Source: Bacteroidota bacterium
Lineage (GTDB): Bacteria > Bacteroidota > Bacteroidia > Chitinophagales > Chitinophagaceae
Reading direction: 5' to 3'
Assembly: GCA_018267915.1 (NCBI GenBank)
Contig: JAFDXN010000025.1
Coordinates: 186,001-250,000 of the forward strand
Length of the DNA stretch: 64,000 nt
In this document: piece by piece, positions 1-7,848 of the stretch
Numbering within the stretch: position 1 is the stretch's first letter
Layout of the letters: each line of letters starts with the position of its first letter
Notes under the pieces: generated by a model
Database searches by the model: none
Told to the model about the DNA's origin: nothing
What the model saw: only the letters and a program-made list of their open reading frames with translations
Translations under genes and position numbers: made by a program

Positions 1-649
1 TGTACCAATATGGGTAGCTGGGAAGCCCATAATTGTAATAGCCAATCGACAAGGCACCCGTAGAGCCGGGCCCATATTGATATGGCCAGTACACTGAAGC
101 CGTGAGCTGGCCGTCGATATAAACTCTTATCGTGTCGTTTGCATAAGTGGAAGCAATACAATACCAGGTATTAAGATGTATAAAATGTCCCGATTTAAAG
201 CCGGCATAGCTTGGCGTGGTTCCTGCCGGCATTGGTTGAAGCACCTCGCTATCGGGCGTGAACAAAGTGCAACTATTGTCGTATGGATTATCCAGGAAAT
301 ATAAAGCATAATAGTCGCCGGTATATTCATGTCCTCGCGACAAAATGTAATTTGACTGGCAAGTGGATGAATAATACCCGGTGGGCTTTATCAGCGCCGT
401 GATACTCCAGGTGTTAAGGTTCATCAAAGCGTTGTAAGGAACGTCGATTTTTGAGCTATTACCATTGAATGAATAGGCCGTGTTAGGCATACCACTGTAC
501 CCAGTGGTCGAGGTAAGGTTGGCTCCGGTACCATTCAAGCCATTACCGGAAATATCGTTTGTTGTTCCGTTGAAATCCCAATGCGCAATGAGTGTTTGGC
601 CATGCGCATAAAGCGGCAGCAAAAGAAAAAGATAGATTAGGACTCTCAT
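1..649 (-). CDS. Secreted LamG/concanavalin A-like domain protein, 3' end beyond window
   Basis: The reading frame opens with ATG at 649 and runs off the left edge after 216 codons, so only the N-terminus is seen. Residues 1-18 form a signal peptide (MRVLIYLFLLLPLYAHGQ). The sequence AHWDFNGTTNDISGNG just after it, then YSFNGNSSKIDVP, SITALIKPTGYYS and IRVYIDGQL, are typical of the LamG-like jelly-roll (Laminin_G_3) fold. In Bacteroidota such proteins are often type IX secreted surface proteins that bind or accompany glycans, but the C-terminal sorting domain would lie outside the window. It lies 35 bp upstream of where the glycan gene block ends and has the same strand. Family-level call is good; the substrate is unknown. 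Confidence 0.8.
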   Translation of the reverse strand, partial: MRVLIYLFLLLPLYAHGQTLIAHWDFNGTTNDISGNGLNGTGANLTSTTGYSGMPNTAYSFNGNSSKIDVPYNALMNLNTWSITALIKPTGYYSSTCQSNYILSRGHEYTGDYYALYFLDNPYDNSCTLFTPDSEVLQPMPAGTTPSYAGFKSGHFIHLNTWYCIASTYANDTIRVYIDGQLTASVYWPYQYGPGSTGALSIGYYNYGLPSYPYWY

Positions 650-684
650 ATAGGATTACTTAGGACGGAGTAAATATAAAAAAA

Positions 685-1887
685 CTAATTCGTTATTTCC
701 CTAAGCATCTTATCAAGATTCTTTTTAACCACCTCGGTGTCGAAGTTATTTAACGCTACATTACGCCCGGCAGCACCTATCTGCTGGCGTAAAACTTTAT
801 CCTTTATTGCTTCGCCGATAGCATTGGCAAGCTCCTGGGCAGTACAGCCCGGAGGCATGAGACAGGCACTTTTACCATCTTCCAGGTATTTTGTGTTATC
901 GCCGATAGCCGAGCAGATCACCATGCGGCCGGTAGCAAGATATTCGCTTAACTTGGTTGATAGCCCCGTCTGGCTCCATTCATCGTCTTTTCGCAGTCCG
1001 ATGAGCAGGTTCGCCGCCCGCAGGTACTCCTTCAATTTGTCCTGCGGTGTAAAACCCTTCAATTCGACTTCCGTTGTAAGTTCGAGCCTGTTAATGAGTT
1101 CCGCGATTTCGTCCATGTATTTTGGTCTTTTGCGGTTGTAGCCCACCAGGTCAAGTTTCACGGCAATGCCACGGTCCTTTAACATTTTCACGGCGGCAAT
1201 CATTTTCTCAACCTCATCGAACCCAAAGAAGCCGCCATAATATAGCAACACCGGGATGTCGTTGTCAGGCTCAGCGCCTGCAGCCCATTTATCGGTATCA
1301 ACGATCGTTGGAATGATTACGATCGGGACTTTGCCGTTCGTTAGCTTTTGATACTTGTCTTTCAGGTAATACGATATGGCGACAATAGCATTGGCCTGCC
1401 TGGTCATGTACTTATCCGCAAGCACCTGGTTACTGTAGATTAGCTTCCGCTTTATCCCGGTGCCTTTCAGTCTTTCGTCCTCATACGAATGCACGATCTT
1501 TATGCCAAGCTTTCTTGCCAAACGTGTCAGCGGGTAAATGGTATGAAATGCAAGCTGGTTGAACCAAAGCACATCAATTTTTTTCTTTTTATGGCTTGCC
1601 CGGATCTCTGATAACAGCAGTTTTACGGCTTTATATTTTGAGGAAAAGAAACCGAATCCTTTCAATGCATGCGTATTGCCCAATATGTACCTAAATGGGA
1701 TACCATTTACGTTGCCTTCGGTTTGCAGTAAGTGTTCGCTGACATTTCCGGATGGGTTTTCGAGCAATATCTGTACGGTGTGGCCCGCAGCCTGTATCGC
1801 TGCCGCCATCGTTTTAAGACGTGTCGTTTCACCTCCCCCTTCAGGAAGATCTGCTGCTGCGATGATCACAACGTTCAGTGCGGCCAT
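685..1887 (-). CDS. GT4-type glycosyltransferase
   Basis: A 400-residue protein with the two-Rossmann (GT-B) layout of glycosyltransferase family 4. The N-terminal half has the GGGETTRLKTMAAAIQAAGH segment near residues 17-36. The C-terminal half has LLYYGGFFGFDEVEKM and the nucleotide-sugar binding region with KLSEYLATGRMVICS. It probably transfers a sugar to a cell-surface polysaccharide at the cytoplasmic face of the inner membrane; no membrane segment is visible. The start ATG (1887-1885) overlaps the stop of the upstream epimerase as TAATG, so the two are translationally coupled. The acceptor and the sugar cannot be told from sequence. Confidence 0.85.
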   Translation of the reverse strand: MAALNVVIIAAADLPEGGGETTRLKTMAAAIQAAGHTVQILLENPSGNVSEHLLQTEGNVNGIPFRYILGNTHALKGFGFFSSKYKAVKLLLSEIRASHKKKKIDVLWFNQLAFHTIYPLTRLARKLGIKIVHSYEDERLKGTGIKRKLIYSNQVLADKYMTRQANAIVAISYYLKDKYQKLTNGKVPIVIIPTIVDTDKWAAGAEPDNDIPVLLYYGGFFGFDEVEKMIAAVKMLKDRGIAVKLDLVGYNRKRPKYMDEIAELINRLELTTEVELKGFTPQDKLKEYLRAANLLIGLRKDDEWSQTGLSTKLSEYLATGRMVICSAIGDNTKYLEDGKSACLMPPGCTAQELANAIGEAIKDKVLRQQIGAAGRNVALNNFDTEVVKKNLDKMLREITN

Positions 1888-2966
1888 TAAACTTGAGGAG
1901 CTTTCGCCGACCTTGCGGTCATGCTTTGATGAATCTCCACAAGTGTATCTTTCAGGTTATACTTCCAGTGCCAGTTGGGGTAGTGGGAAATAAATCGCGA
2001 GACGTCGCTGATATACCAGATATGATCGCCAATGCGGTTGGTATCGGAATAGGTGTAGTTAAGCTTATTACCGCTTATCTCTTCACACAGGGCTATTGCT
2101 TCCAGCATAGAGCAGTTGGAGAATCTGCCGCCGCCTGCATTGTAAACTTCACCTTGCCTTGGATTCTGGTAAAATTCCCAGAACATATTCACGAGGTCTT
2201 CGCTGTGAATATTGTCCCTCACTTGCTTGCCTTTGTAACCGAATATGGTATAGTGCCCTCCCGTTACAGCACACTTCATCAGGTAAGAGAGAAAGCCGTG
2301 CAGTTGGGTGCCTGAGTGATTCGGTCCGGTGAGACATCCTCCCCTGAAAACCCCAACATTCATGTTGAAGTATCTGCCATATTCCTGCGCCAGCACATCA
2401 GCAGCCACTTTTGATGCACCAAAAAGTGAATGCTTCGTCTGGTCTATGCTCATTGTTTCATCAATACCATGCTTGTAATAAGGGTGGTCTGCCGCGATCT
2501 CCCATCTCGTTTCCAGTTCCACAAGCGGCAAATAATTTGGTGTGTCTCCGTAAACCTTGTTGGTCGAAGTAAAGATAACTACGGCATCCTTGGCATACTG
2601 CCGTGTGAGTTCCAGCATATTCAGCGTCCCGTTCGCATTTACCGTGAAGTCTGTCAATGGCTCCTTAGCCGCCCAATCATGACTTGGCTGAGCCGCTGTG
2701 TGGATAACCAGGCTTATTGCGCTGCCGTACTCTTTGAATATTTTTTCCATTTCACCGTAGTCCCTTATGTCGGTGGCATAGTGGACATAATTGCTGACAT
2801 TTTGTCGAAGCCTGTTGAGATTCCATTCAACGGAGGCGTCCTCACCAAAAAAACGGCTACGGAAGTTATTATCGACCCCTACTATTTTATCAAACTTGCT
2901 GGCAAAGAATGCGACCGATTCGCTGCCGATAAGGCCTGCAGACCCGGTAATTAAAGCTACTTTCAT
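1887..2966 (-). CDS. SDR-family NAD-dependent nucleotide-sugar epimerase (CDP-paratose 2-epimerase-like)
   Basis: A 359-residue extended short-chain dehydrogenase. The dinucleotide loop GSAGLIG is at 8-14, and [10 protein letters not shown] at 132-141 carries the Ser/Thr region. The usual YxxxK is replaced by F182-GAS-K186 ([12 protein letters not shown]), so the catalytic Tyr is Phe. The rest ([35 protein letters not shown]) resembles the CDP-tyvelose/CDP-paratose 2-epimerase branch. I recall, but cannot verify here, that relatives share the Phe. It is the first of two coupled genes, ahead of the GT4 gene, and probably supplies an activated sugar for it. Confidence 0.8.
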   Translation of the reverse strand: MKVALITGSAGLIGSESVAFFASKFDKIVGVDNNFRSRFFGEDASVEWNLNRLRQNVSNYVHYATDIRDYGEMEKIFKEYGSAISLVIHTAAQPSHDWAAKEPLTDFTVNANGTLNMLELTRQYAKDAVVIFTSTNKVYGDTPNYLPLVELETRWEIAADHPYYKHGIDETMSIDQTKHSLFGASKVAADVLAQEYGRYFNMNVGVFRGGCLTGPNHSGTQLHGFLSYLMKCAVTGGHYTIFGYKGKQVRDNIHSEDLVNMFWEFYQNPRQGEVYNAGGGRFSNCSMLEAIALCEEISGNKLNYTYSDTNRIGDHIWYISDVSRFISHYPNWHWKYNLKDTLVEIHQSMTARSAKAPQV

Positions 2967-3030
2967 TATGTCTGGCGTTATTTAAGGAAAATGCAAAATT
3001 ATGTTAATCAGCGCAAAGACCGCCAGTATA

Positions 3031-3768
3031 TTAAAATACGCTTTTAACCATCTCATTCCTGATAAAAATAGCATCACCATAAAGCGGGATGCCCGTTACT
3101 TTCCACATAGGCTGCTCAGCAAAACCCATAAAGGTAAACCCGTGACCGATAAAGTATTGGTAGACGTCATTGAACAACCATTGTTTATTATATAAAGGCT
3201 GGAAAGATGTTTCTATTATTATCGCTGTTGCGGTATCGATGGTATTGGTTGCACCGGCAATTACCTTTTCCTCATATCCCTGCACATCTATTTTAATAAG
3301 TACATTTTTATTTATTTTTTCATTTTTCAATATGTCGTCCAGGCGCGCTATTTGTATAGTTTCTTTCCTGGTATACCCGGATTTTGGATACATTTCCCTA
3401 TGCAGGTTTTCCATGCCGAGTAGTGACGAACTAACGAAGTTTTCGCTTATATTTATTTCAGTCTCGCCATTATAATCACTTAGGCCATAGTTGTAGGCCG
3501 TTACATCAAATTTTCTTGTATTTGTTACGAGCTTTTCATAACAGCCTTTGATAGGCTCAAAGGCATATATCCTTCGATTTGGCAAGATCCTGCTTATTTG
3601 TTCTATAAATTGACCTTCGTTTGATCCTATATCGATAATTGTCTGAATGTCCAGCTTTTGCAGCCAGTTGCCCTTCTTTGCATGTGCAATGTGGTTTTCC
3701 AGCTTGACTATTTCATAGCCGAAGACATTAACAAATTTTCTTATTGATTCTTTTGTCTTTTTTAGCAT
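3031..3768 (-). CDS. FkbM family SAM-dependent methyltransferase
   Basis: About 245 residues. The SAM-binding motif I region is IIDIGSNEGQFIEQ, followed by RIYAFEPI. Downstream, LIKIDVQGYEEKVI is the hallmark D-x-Q/E-G-x-E segment of the FkbM (Methyltransf_21) family, which O-methylates sugars and other small groups. A TTG 21 bp further upstream (3789) would extend the frame; the ATG at 3768 (MLKKTKESIRK) is preferred because that is where similarity to the family plausibly begins. It lies on the same strand as the epimerase/GT4 pair, 64 bp upstream of it, and may modify the same surface glycan. Confidence 0.85.
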   Translation of the reverse strand: MLKKTKESIRKFVNVFGYEIVKLENHIAHAKKGNWLQKLDIQTIIDIGSNEGQFIEQISRILPNRRIYAFEPIKGCYEKLVTNTRKFDVTAYNYGLSDYNGETEINISENFVSSSLLGMENLHREMYPKSGYTRKETIQIARLDDILKNEKINKNVLIKIDVQGYEEKVIAGATNTIDTATAIIIETSFQPLYNKQWLFNDVYQYFIGHGFTFMGFAEQPMWKVTGIPLYGDAIFIRNEMVKSVF

Positions 3769-3879
3769 TGGCTGCCTATTATCGACCAAAAATAATGATT
3801 TAAGGCATAATGAATGGCGACCGAGTATTCAATGTATAAATCTACAGTTATCGATTATCCGAACCTTGTAATTATCGTC

Positions 3880-3909
3880 TTGCAATTTCCATACATAAAC
3901 TTACCTTTG
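3880..3909 (+). promoter_or_regulatory. Bacteroidota-type promoter of the nuo operon
   Basis: TTG at 3880-3882 and TACCTTTG at 3902-3909 are separated by 19 bp, matching the TTG(-33)/TAnnTTTG(-7) consensus of the Bacteroidota primary sigma factor. Transcription would start near 3916, giving a leader of about 30 nt before the nuoA ATG at 3948. No Shine-Dalgarno sequence is visible. Confidence 0.8.
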
Positions 3910-3947
3910 TATGCCCTGAAAATAATACGCGCGGCATAGTTTATACA

Positions 3948-4343
3948 ATGATAAACTCTTTATTATTGGCGGTGGAACCAAACACGCCATTTAATTATTT
4001 CCCGGTAGCACTGCAACTGGTTATAGCGGTAGGTTTTATAGTGGTGATGATGGCGGTGACGCACCTGCTTGGCCCCAAAAGAAAAACTTCTGATAAGCTG
4101 ATCAACTTCGAGAGTGGTATTCCATCTGTCGGTAATGCCCGTCAGCCCATGGCCATCAAGTATTTTCTTGTGGCTATCCTTTTTGTGCTGTTTGATGTGG
4201 AGGTGATCTTCTTCTATCCCTATGCTGTAAACTTCAAGGAATTAGGTACCGAAGGGTTTTTCGCGGTAATAATGTTCGTGGCTTTCTTTTTATGTGGTTT
4301 CATATACATAGTTAAGAAGGGCGCTATAGAGTGGGAAGAGTAA
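3948..4343 (+). CDS. nuoA: NADH-quinone oxidoreductase subunit A
   Basis: A 131-residue membrane subunit of respiratory complex I at the junction of the peripheral and membrane arms. It shows three hydrophobic helices at about 18-41, 70-93 and 103-122. The loop motif FESG at 54-57 and the conserved acidic residues D83 and E85 in the second helix (LFDVEVIFFYP) are present. It is the first gene of the 14-gene operon and follows a clear promoter; nuoB starts 30 bp downstream. Confidence 0.97.
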   Translation: MINSLLLAVEPNTPFNYFPVALQLVIAVGFIVVMMAVTHLLGPKRKTSDKLINFESGIPSVGNARQPMAIKYFLVAILFVLFDVEVIFFYPYAVNFKELGTEGFFAVIMFVAFFLCGFIYIVKKGAIEWEE

Positions 4344-4373
4344 ATTTGGATTGTTAACGTTTAATTTTTTGAT

Positions 4374-4937
4374 ATGCCTCGTCCGGTTCAATATAATACG
4401 AAAGTGAAGCTGGTGGAAATGCCCGAGGGGTATTCCGGAGAAGGTTTTTTTGCAACCTCATTTGATAAAGTAGTAGGCCTGGCCCGCAAGAATTCTTTGT
4501 GGCCCCTGCCCTTCGCAACCTCTTGTTGCGGTATAGAATTCATGGCTACTATGGGCGCCAATTACGACCTGGCCCGTTTCGGTTCAGAGCGTATGGGCTT
4601 TACGCCCCGCCAGTGCGATATGTTATTGGTAGCCGGTACCATAGCTAAAAAGATGGGGCCTATTCTAAGGCAGGTTTACCTGCAGATGGCCGAACCCCGT
4701 TGGGTGGTGGCCATAGGTGCATGTGCAAGCAGTGGTGGTATATTCGATTCTTATTCAGTATTGCAGGGCATCGACCAGGTGATACCTGTGGATGTGTACG
4801 TGCCGGGGTGCCCCCCGAGGCCGGAAGGCATACTGGATGGGATATTGAAGCTGCAGGACCTTGTGCATAACGAAAGCCTGCGCCGCAGAAGCAGCCCGCA
4901 ATACAAGGCATTGCTGGAAAGCTACGGGATACAATAA
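4374..4937 (+). CDS. nuoB: NADH-quinone oxidoreductase subunit B
   Basis: A 187-residue peripheral-arm subunit that holds the terminal 4Fe-4S cluster N2, which passes electrons to quinone. The cluster ligands are visible as tandem cysteines C51-C52 (FATSCCGIEFM), C117 (IGACASSGG) and C146 (VPGCPPRPEG). Length is normal for the family. The gene is followed by a 71-bp spacer with the CCCCTTTAGGGG repeat before nuoC. Confidence 0.98.
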   Translation: MPRPVQYNTKVKLVEMPEGYSGEGFFATSFDKVVGLARKNSLWPLPFATSCCGIEFMATMGANYDLARFGSERMGFTPRQCDMLLVAGTIAKKMGPILRQVYLQMAEPRWVVAIGACASSGGIFDSYSVLQGIDQVIPVDVYVPGCPPRPEGILDGILKLQDLVHNESLRRRSSPQYKALLESYGIQ

Positions 4938-5008
4938 AACAAATAACCGCGCCTCTAGAGGGACGGATTTTTTAAGAGTTAATTTAGCCCCTTTAGGGGT
5001 TGGGTTTT
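4938..5008 (+). repeat. Intergenic CCCCTTTAGGGG hairpin repeat before nuoC
   Basis: The nuoB-nuoC spacer contains a self-complementary core CCCCTTTAGGGG at 4988-4999, followed by TTGGGTTTT and then the nuoC ATG at 5009. A weaker left part (GCCTCTAGAGGGACGG, near 4955) corresponds to the left arm of the fuller copies elsewhere in the operon. The repeat occupies the ribosome-binding position of the next gene. Confidence 0.8.
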
Positions 5009-5506
5009 ATGACCAAAGAAATAGTAAAAGAGCGTTTGATCGGCCAGTTTGGCGAACAGCTTACCGAATGGAGCGAACCATTCGCGCTGCTCACATTCAG
5101 GGCTCCTGCAGAGTTGAACCTGAAGGTAATGCAGTTCCTTTTCGACGACGAGGGCCTGGCCTTCCGTTTCCTTACCGACCTTACGGCGGTACATTACCCA
5201 GATAGGAAAGGTGAAGAGCTTTGTGTAGTGTATCACCTGCATAGCCTCACCAACAATATCCGCCTGAGGTTGAAGGTTTACGTGCCAATAGAAAAGCCGG
5301 ATGTGTTCACAGCAGAAAAATTGTTTTCGGGCGCCAACTGGATGGAACGTGAGACATACGATTTTTACGGTGTCAACTTTGTCGGCCATCCGAATTTGAC
5401 ACGCATACTGAACGTGGATGAAATGGACTACTTCCCGATGCGTAAAGAATACGAGTTGGAAGACCCGACCCGTATCGATAAGGACGATGAAATGTTTGGA
5501 AGATAA
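5009..5506 (+). CDS. nuoC: NADH-quinone oxidoreductase subunit C (30 kDa subunit)
   Basis: A 165-residue peripheral-arm subunit without redox groups. The family signature W111-MERETYDFYGVNF is present, and GHPNLTRIL follows. The start is the ATG at 5009 (MTKEIVKERL); an in-frame TTG at 5000 lies inside the G-rich end of the upstream repeat and is not needed. nuoC and nuoD are separate genes here, unlike the NuoCD fusion of enterobacteria. Confidence 0.97.
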   Translation: MTKEIVKERLIGQFGEQLTEWSEPFALLTFRAPAELNLKVMQFLFDDEGLAFRFLTDLTAVHYPDRKGEELCVVYHLHSLTNNIRLRLKVYVPIEKPDVFTAEKLFSGANWMERETYDFYGVNFVGHPNLTRILNVDEMDYFPMRKEYELEDPTRIDKDDEMFGR

Positions 5507-5588
5507 AACCCCTCCGCCTCTAAGGAGAACTCTTGGGCGAAGGGATTTTGAAATAATTTAAATAAATGGCCCCTTTAGGGGTTGGGGT
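5507..5588 (+). repeat. Intergenic hairpin repeat before nuoD (both arms)
   Basis: The whole nuoC-nuoD gap is one repeat copy. It starts with AACCCCTCCGCCTCTAAGG just after the nuoC stop. The right core CCCCTTTAGGGG is at 5570-5581, then TTGGGGT touches the nuoD ATG at 5589. The left arm is diverged (CCTCTAAGGAG) compared with the copy before nuoF. Confidence 0.85.
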
Positions 5589-6842
5589 ATGTCAGATATA
5601 CAACCACATCAGCAGCAACATATAAAGCTTGCTGAGGAGTCTTTACAAAAACAGAGCACCACGCTCAACCTGGGCCCTACGCACCCGGCCACGCACGGTG
5701 TGTTCCAGAATATCATGGAGATAGATGGTGAGATAGTGCTGGAAACAGTACCCACCATCGGTTATATACACCGCGCTTTCGAAAAGATCGCGGAGCGCCG
5801 GCCATACTACCAGATAACCACCCTCACTGACCGTCTCAACTATTGCTCATCACCCATCAACAATATGGGCTGGCATATGACGGTTGAAAAGCTACTGGGT
5901 ATTAAAACCCCCAAGCGCGTCGACTACCTGCGCGTAATAGTAATGGAGCTGGCACGCATAGCCGATCACCTGGTTTGTAATTCAGTTATTGCAGTGGATA
6001 CAGGCGCGCTTACCGGTTTCACCTACGTGTTCCAGTGGCGCGAACTGATATATGAAATATATGAAGAAGTGTGCGGATCGCGCCTCACGACCAATATGGG
6101 ACGTGTAGGTGGTTTCGAGCGCAATTTTTCAACCGTAGCTTTTCAGAAGATCCATAAATTCCTCGATACCTTCCCGAAGGTGATGAAGGAGTTTGAAGGA
6201 CTGCTGGACCGCAACCGTATCTTTATGGAGCGTTGCATTGGTGCCGGCCCCATCAGCGCAGAACGTGCGCTGAATTACAGCTTCACAGGCCCTAACCTCC
6301 GTGCTACAGGTGTAGATTACGATGTGCGCGTGGCTGAGCCATACAGTTCATACGAAGACTTTGATTTCAAAATACCCGTTGGCACCGCCGGCGACGTTTA
6401 CGACCGTTACCTGGTACGCAATGGCGAGATATGGGAGAGCTACAGCATTGTAAAGCAGGCACTGGAGAAGATAGAGCAGATGGACAAGGAATTTCCCGAA
6501 GGGAAAGAGGTGTTCTATGCAAAAGAAGCCGACCATTTCCACCTGCCGGCGAAGGAAGATGTGTACACCAAGATGGAAGCGCTTATCTATCACTTCAAGA
6601 TCATCATGGGCGAGATAAATGCACCTGCAGGTGAGGTTTATCATGCGGTGGAAGGTGGCAATGGCGAGTTAGGTTATTACCTCATCAGCGATGGCGGACG
6701 TACACCTTACAGGCTGCACTTCCGCAGGCCATGCTTCATTTACTACCAGGCCTATCCTGAAATGGTAAAAAATGGTTTGCTGAGCGATGCGGTAATTGCA
6801 CTAAGTAGCTTAAACGTAATAGCAGGCGAGCTGGACGCGTAA
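5589..6842 (+). CDS. nuoD: NADH-quinone oxidoreductase subunit D (49 kDa subunit)
   Basis: A 417-residue peripheral-arm subunit that forms the quinone-binding pocket together with NuoB. The family motif LNLGPTHPATHGV appears near residues 26-38, followed by IGYIHRAFEKIAE and GWHMTVEKLLGI. The C-terminus VIALSSLNVIAGELDA is also typical, where the usual ending is a conserved DPVxGExDR-like stretch. Family length is normal. nuoE follows after 10 bp, so the two are closely coupled. Confidence 0.97.
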   Translation: MSDIQPHQQQHIKLAEESLQKQSTTLNLGPTHPATHGVFQNIMEIDGEIVLETVPTIGYIHRAFEKIAERRPYYQITTLTDRLNYCSSPINNMGWHMTVEKLLGIKTPKRVDYLRVIVMELARIADHLVCNSVIAVDTGALTGFTYVFQWRELIYEIYEEVCGSRLTTNMGRVGGFERNFSTVAFQKIHKFLDTFPKVMKEFEGLLDRNRIFMERCIGAGPISAERALNYSFTGPNLRATGVDYDVRVAEPYSSYEDFDFKIPVGTAGDVYDRYLVRNGEIWESYSIVKQALEKIEQMDKEFPEGKEVFYAKEADHFHLPAKEDVYTKMEALIYHFKIIMGEINAPAGEVYHAVEGGNGELGYYLISDGGRTPYRLHFRRPCFIYYQAYPEMVKNGLLSDAVIALSSLNVIAGELDA

Positions 6843-6852
6843 AAAAAGTAAA

Positions 6853-7350
6853 ATGAAATTTTCGGAAGAAAAACTGAATAAAGTAAAAGAGATCGTGGCA
6901 CGCTATCCCGAAGGGAAGCATAAAAGTGCTTTGATCCCCCTTTTGCACATGGCGCAGGATGAGAATGGTGGCTGGCTGAGCACAGAGGCTATGGACTACG
7001 TGGCCGAGCTGCTGCAACTGTTGCCAATCGAAGTATATGAGGTGGCTACCTTCTACAGCATGTACAACCTGAAGCCGGTGGGCAAGTACATCTTCGAGGT
7101 GTGCCGCACAGGTCCCTGCATGGTGAACGGCAGCGACGATATCATTGAGTATATAAAAAGTAAGCTGGGCATAAATGAAGGTGAAACGACCGCCGATGGT
7201 TTGTTCACTTTGAAGCCTGCAGAGTGCCTTGGCGCATGTGGCTACGCACCTATGATGCAGCTCGGCAGCACTTACCGGGAACATTTGACAAAAGAGAAGG
7301 TAGACGCTATAATAGAAGAATGCAGGAGAAACGCGGCAATCAATAATTAG
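6853..7350 (+). CDS. nuoE: NADH-quinone oxidoreductase subunit E (24 kDa subunit)
   Basis: A 165-residue thioredoxin-like subunit of the NADH dehydrogenase module that carries the 2Fe-2S cluster N1a. The four ligands are visible as C84-x4-C89 (CRTGPC) and C125-x3-C129 (CLGAC). The N-terminal helical part (residues 1-75, including LLHMAQDENGGWL and VATFYSMY) is normal. A non-complex-I gene follows after a single base rather than nuoF. Confidence 0.97.
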   Translation: MKFSEEKLNKVKEIVARYPEGKHKSALIPLLHMAQDENGGWLSTEAMDYVAELLQLLPIEVYEVATFYSMYNLKPVGKYIFEVCRTGPCMVNGSDDIIEYIKSKLGINEGETTADGLFTLKPAECLGACGYAPMMQLGSTYREHLTKEKVDAIIEECRRNAAINN

Positions 7351-7351
7351 T

Positions 7352-7771
7352 ATGCGCTACACTGTAACTATTTTATTGCTCTTAATAAGTACGGTAGTAT
7401 TCGCTCAAAAGGCAGATACGATAAGTCTAAAGAAAGCAGTGACGAGCTTCAATGATGCACTGGTGAAGAGGGATACGGTGCAATTGAAAACGCTGCTGGA
7501 CGATAAGCTGAATTACGGGCACTCCAATGCCTGGATACAGACAAAGAAAGATATCATAGCCGACCTGTATAATGGTACATTGACCTATACGTCGATAAAC
7601 CAGGAGCAGGCGCAGATAATACAAGACGGGAATACAGCATTAGTTCGCGCAGTGGCCACCCTTGACGTTGTAATGAAAGGGAAAGCAATGCAATTTAAAT
7701 TGAACGTAATGCAGGTATGGATATATAAGAAAGGCTGGAGACTGATAGGCAGGCAAAGTGTAAAGATTTAA
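7352..7771 (+). CDS. Periplasmic NTF2-like (DUF4440/SnoaL-type) protein inside the nuo operon
   Basis: A 139-residue protein with an N-terminal signal peptide (residues 1-18, cleavage likely after VFA). The mature part has the helix-then-sheet pattern of the NTF2-like superfamily: KKAVTSFNDALVKRDTVQL, then LLDDKLNYGH and a final strand VWIYKKGWRLIGRQSV. Relatives are small binding or scavenging proteins with no fixed function. The ATG lies one base after the nuoE stop and the nuoF repeat follows, so it is transcribed with complex I. Nothing in the sequence says it is a complex I subunit. Confidence 0.75.
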   Translation: MRYTVTILLLLISTVVFAQKADTISLKKAVTSFNDALVKRDTVQLKTLLDDKLNYGHSNAWIQTKKDIIADLYNGTLTYTSINQEQAQIIQDGNTALVRAVATLDVVMKGKAMQFKLNVMQVWIYKKGWRLIGRQSVKI

Positions 7772-7848
7772 CCCCTCCGCCCCTAAAGGGGAACTTTAGG
7801 ACGAGGGATTTTATAAAAAACAATTAAACCCCCTTTAGGGGTTTGGGT
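7772..7848 (+). repeat. Intergenic hairpin repeat before nuoF (most complete copy)
   Basis: This copy shows two cores that are reverse complements of each other: CCCCTAAAGGGG at 7780-7791 and CCCCTTTAGGGG at 7830-7841. They are joined by an A/T-rich spacer. The left end CCCCTCCG and the right end GTTTGGGT make the element a long imperfect inverted repeat. It fills the whole gap and ends at the nuoF ATG (7849). Confidence 0.88.

Noticed and set aside
7843..7848. TTG-initiated extensions of nuoF (and likewise of nuoC at 5000, nuoK at 14157, nuoG at 9606)
   Set aside because: The extra codons lie in the repeat elements and the proteins begin at the downstream ATG in keeping with the family.
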